Shown here piece by piece: positions 13,665 to 14,436 of a stretch of DNA of 14,436 nucleotides. Position 1 is the stretch's first letter; each line of letters opens with the position of its first letter. The notes below the pieces were generated by a model, which saw only the letters and a program-made list of their open reading frames with translations, ran no database searches and was not told where the DNA came from. Origin of the DNA: Robiginitomaculum sp. (GTDB taxonomy: Bacteria > Pseudomonadota > Alphaproteobacteria > Caulobacterales > Maricaulaceae); NCBI GenBank assembly GCA_021647805.1, contig JAKITZ010000034.1:1-14436 (forward strand), in the 5' to 3' direction. A program made the position numbers and the translations under genes.

Positions 13665-14436
13665 ATGGTTGATTTTTTATTGCAAAACCTAGATATGTTG
13701 ATGTTTGCCGTAGCAATATTATTTTTGCTCTCTGGCTATCCAGTGGCCTTTGTCTTAGCCGGAGTAGCATTAGCCTTTGCCGGCATTGGTATTGCCAGCG
13801 GTCATTTTGATGCGGCTATGTTACTGGCCTTTCCCAACCGTATCTATGGCGGGATTATGACCCGGCAAGTTCTTATTGCTGTGCCGCTATTTGTATTTAT
13901 GGGGGTGATGCTGGAGCGTTCAAAAATTGCCGAAGACTTACTTGAAACCATGGGCAAATTGTTTGGCAATATGCGCGGCGGGCTTGGCATATCAGTAATA
14001 CTGGTGGGTGCATTATTGGCTGCGTCCACCGGCATTGTCGGTGCAACTGTCGTCACTATGGGCTTATTGGCATTACCCACCATGTTAAAGCGCGGATACT
14101 CACCGCAATTGGCGACTGGCTCGATTGCCGCTTCTGGTACTTTGGGGCAAATAATACCGCCGTCGATTGTATTGGTGTTGTTGGGCGATGTTATGTCTAA
14201 TGCCTATGCTACGGCACAACGCTCGCAAGGGCTGTTCTCGCCAAAAACCATCTCGGTTGGCGATCTGTTTGCCGGTGCCCTGCTCCCCGGCCTGATGCTG
14301 GTTGGCCTCTACATTCTCTACCAGGTCTACAGAGCATGGACCGACCCGACCTCAAGCCCCGCCATGCCCCCTGACGAAACATTGGACCGCGCGGCCCTCT
14401 ACCGGAAAATACTGAAAGCGCTGGTACCACCGCTGG
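13665..14436 (+). CDS. takM: TRAP transporter large permease (DctM/TakM), cut by the window end
   Basis: 257 codons of an expected ~430 or more; the C-terminal part lies beyond the window. DctM features: SGYPVAFVLAGVALAFAG near the N-terminus, IAVPLFVFMGVMLERSKIAEDLL, AASTGIVGATVVTMGLLALPTMLKRGY, and ASGTLGQIIPPSIVLVLLGD (~164-183). It is the transport subunit of the TRAP system encoded with takP and takQ, Na+-coupled in studied members. ATG is 1 nt after the takQ stop, with only a weak purine stretch upstream, so translation may depend on coupling. From about 14222 the frame stays open and the protein still fits the family, but composition changes abruptly: 132 of 216 bases are G or C against 90 of the preceding 180, and leucine codons switch from TTA/TTG (21 of 30) to CTG/CTC (12 of 13). 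Confidence 0.9.
   Translation, partial: MVDFLLQNLDMLMFAVAILFLLSGYPVAFVLAGVALAFAGIGIASGHFDAAMLLAFPNRIYGGIMTRQVLIAVPLFVFMGVMLERSKIAEDLLETMGKLFGNMRGGLGISVILVGALLAASTGIVGATVVTMGLLALPTMLKRGYSPQLATGSIAASGTLGQIIPPSIVLVLLGDVMSNAYATAQRSQGLFSPKTISVGDLFAGALLPGLMLVGLYILYQVYRAWTDPTSSPAMPPDETLDRAALYRKILKALVPPL

Overview
The window reads as a chromosomal segment of a moderately AT-rich alphaproteobacterium, probably marine or aquatic. The grounds are family resemblance and context: an alphaproteobacterial-style LipB (the diagnostic string around Arg-Val-Gly-Val, and a KIAAIGIR core), a PccA-type propionyl-CoA carboxylase alpha subunit, a TakPQM-type TRAP transporter, a bacterial leucyl-transferase (Bpt), and an intergenic island of hairpin repeats like those scattered through alphaproteobacterial genomes. 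No database search was possible, so the taxonomy is inference.

Layout. (1) 3-299: C-terminal end of lipB on +, with an in-frame TGA close to the window edge. (2) 304-1857: a divergent pair, a 103-residue membrane-anchored protein on - and a secreted beta-lactamase-fold serine hydrolase on +. Together they look like the two halves of a protein that other bacteria encode as one chain. A bidirectional terminator follows at 1863-1889. (3) 1916-4466 on -: pccA (biotin carboxylase plus biotin carrier; TTG start) followed by a DUF805 membrane protein. (4) 4605-5606 on +: a GH5 lipoprotein glycosidase. (5) 5607-6333: 727 bp without a gene, holding four separate inverted-repeat elements. (6) 6334-8186 on +: a DUF2157 polytopic membrane protein and a GDYXXLXY-family protein with overlapping stop and start. 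(7) 8188-9210 on -: PPK2 polyphosphate kinase, converging on the previous pair with one base between stop codons. (8) 9322-14436 on +: a tightly packed run of SLC13-type permease, bpt, takP, takQ and takM. The last gene is cut by the window end, and its final ~215 bp differ sharply in base composition and codon use.

How the genes fit together. The five-gene run combines two transport systems for small organic or inorganic anions with an N-degron enzyme. Overlaps of 14 and 4 nt and gaps of 1 nt suggest one transcript with translational coupling. pccA serves propionate or odd-chain and branched amino-acid catabolism, but its beta subunit is not here. PPK2 is a stand-alone polyphosphate/nucleotide enzyme. 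The GH5 and DUF2157 genes lack Shine-Dalgarno sequences, and both have a -10-like hexamer exactly 6 nt before the ATG, which points to leaderless mRNAs.

I did not find a convincing new defence or mobile system. The most worthwhile leads are the split serine-hydrolase pair, the repeat island, the paired leaderless-promoter geometry, and the compositional break inside takM (assembly chimera or recombination). Both window ends carry anomalies (TGA in lipB, GC jump in takM), which would fit the tips of an assembled contig.
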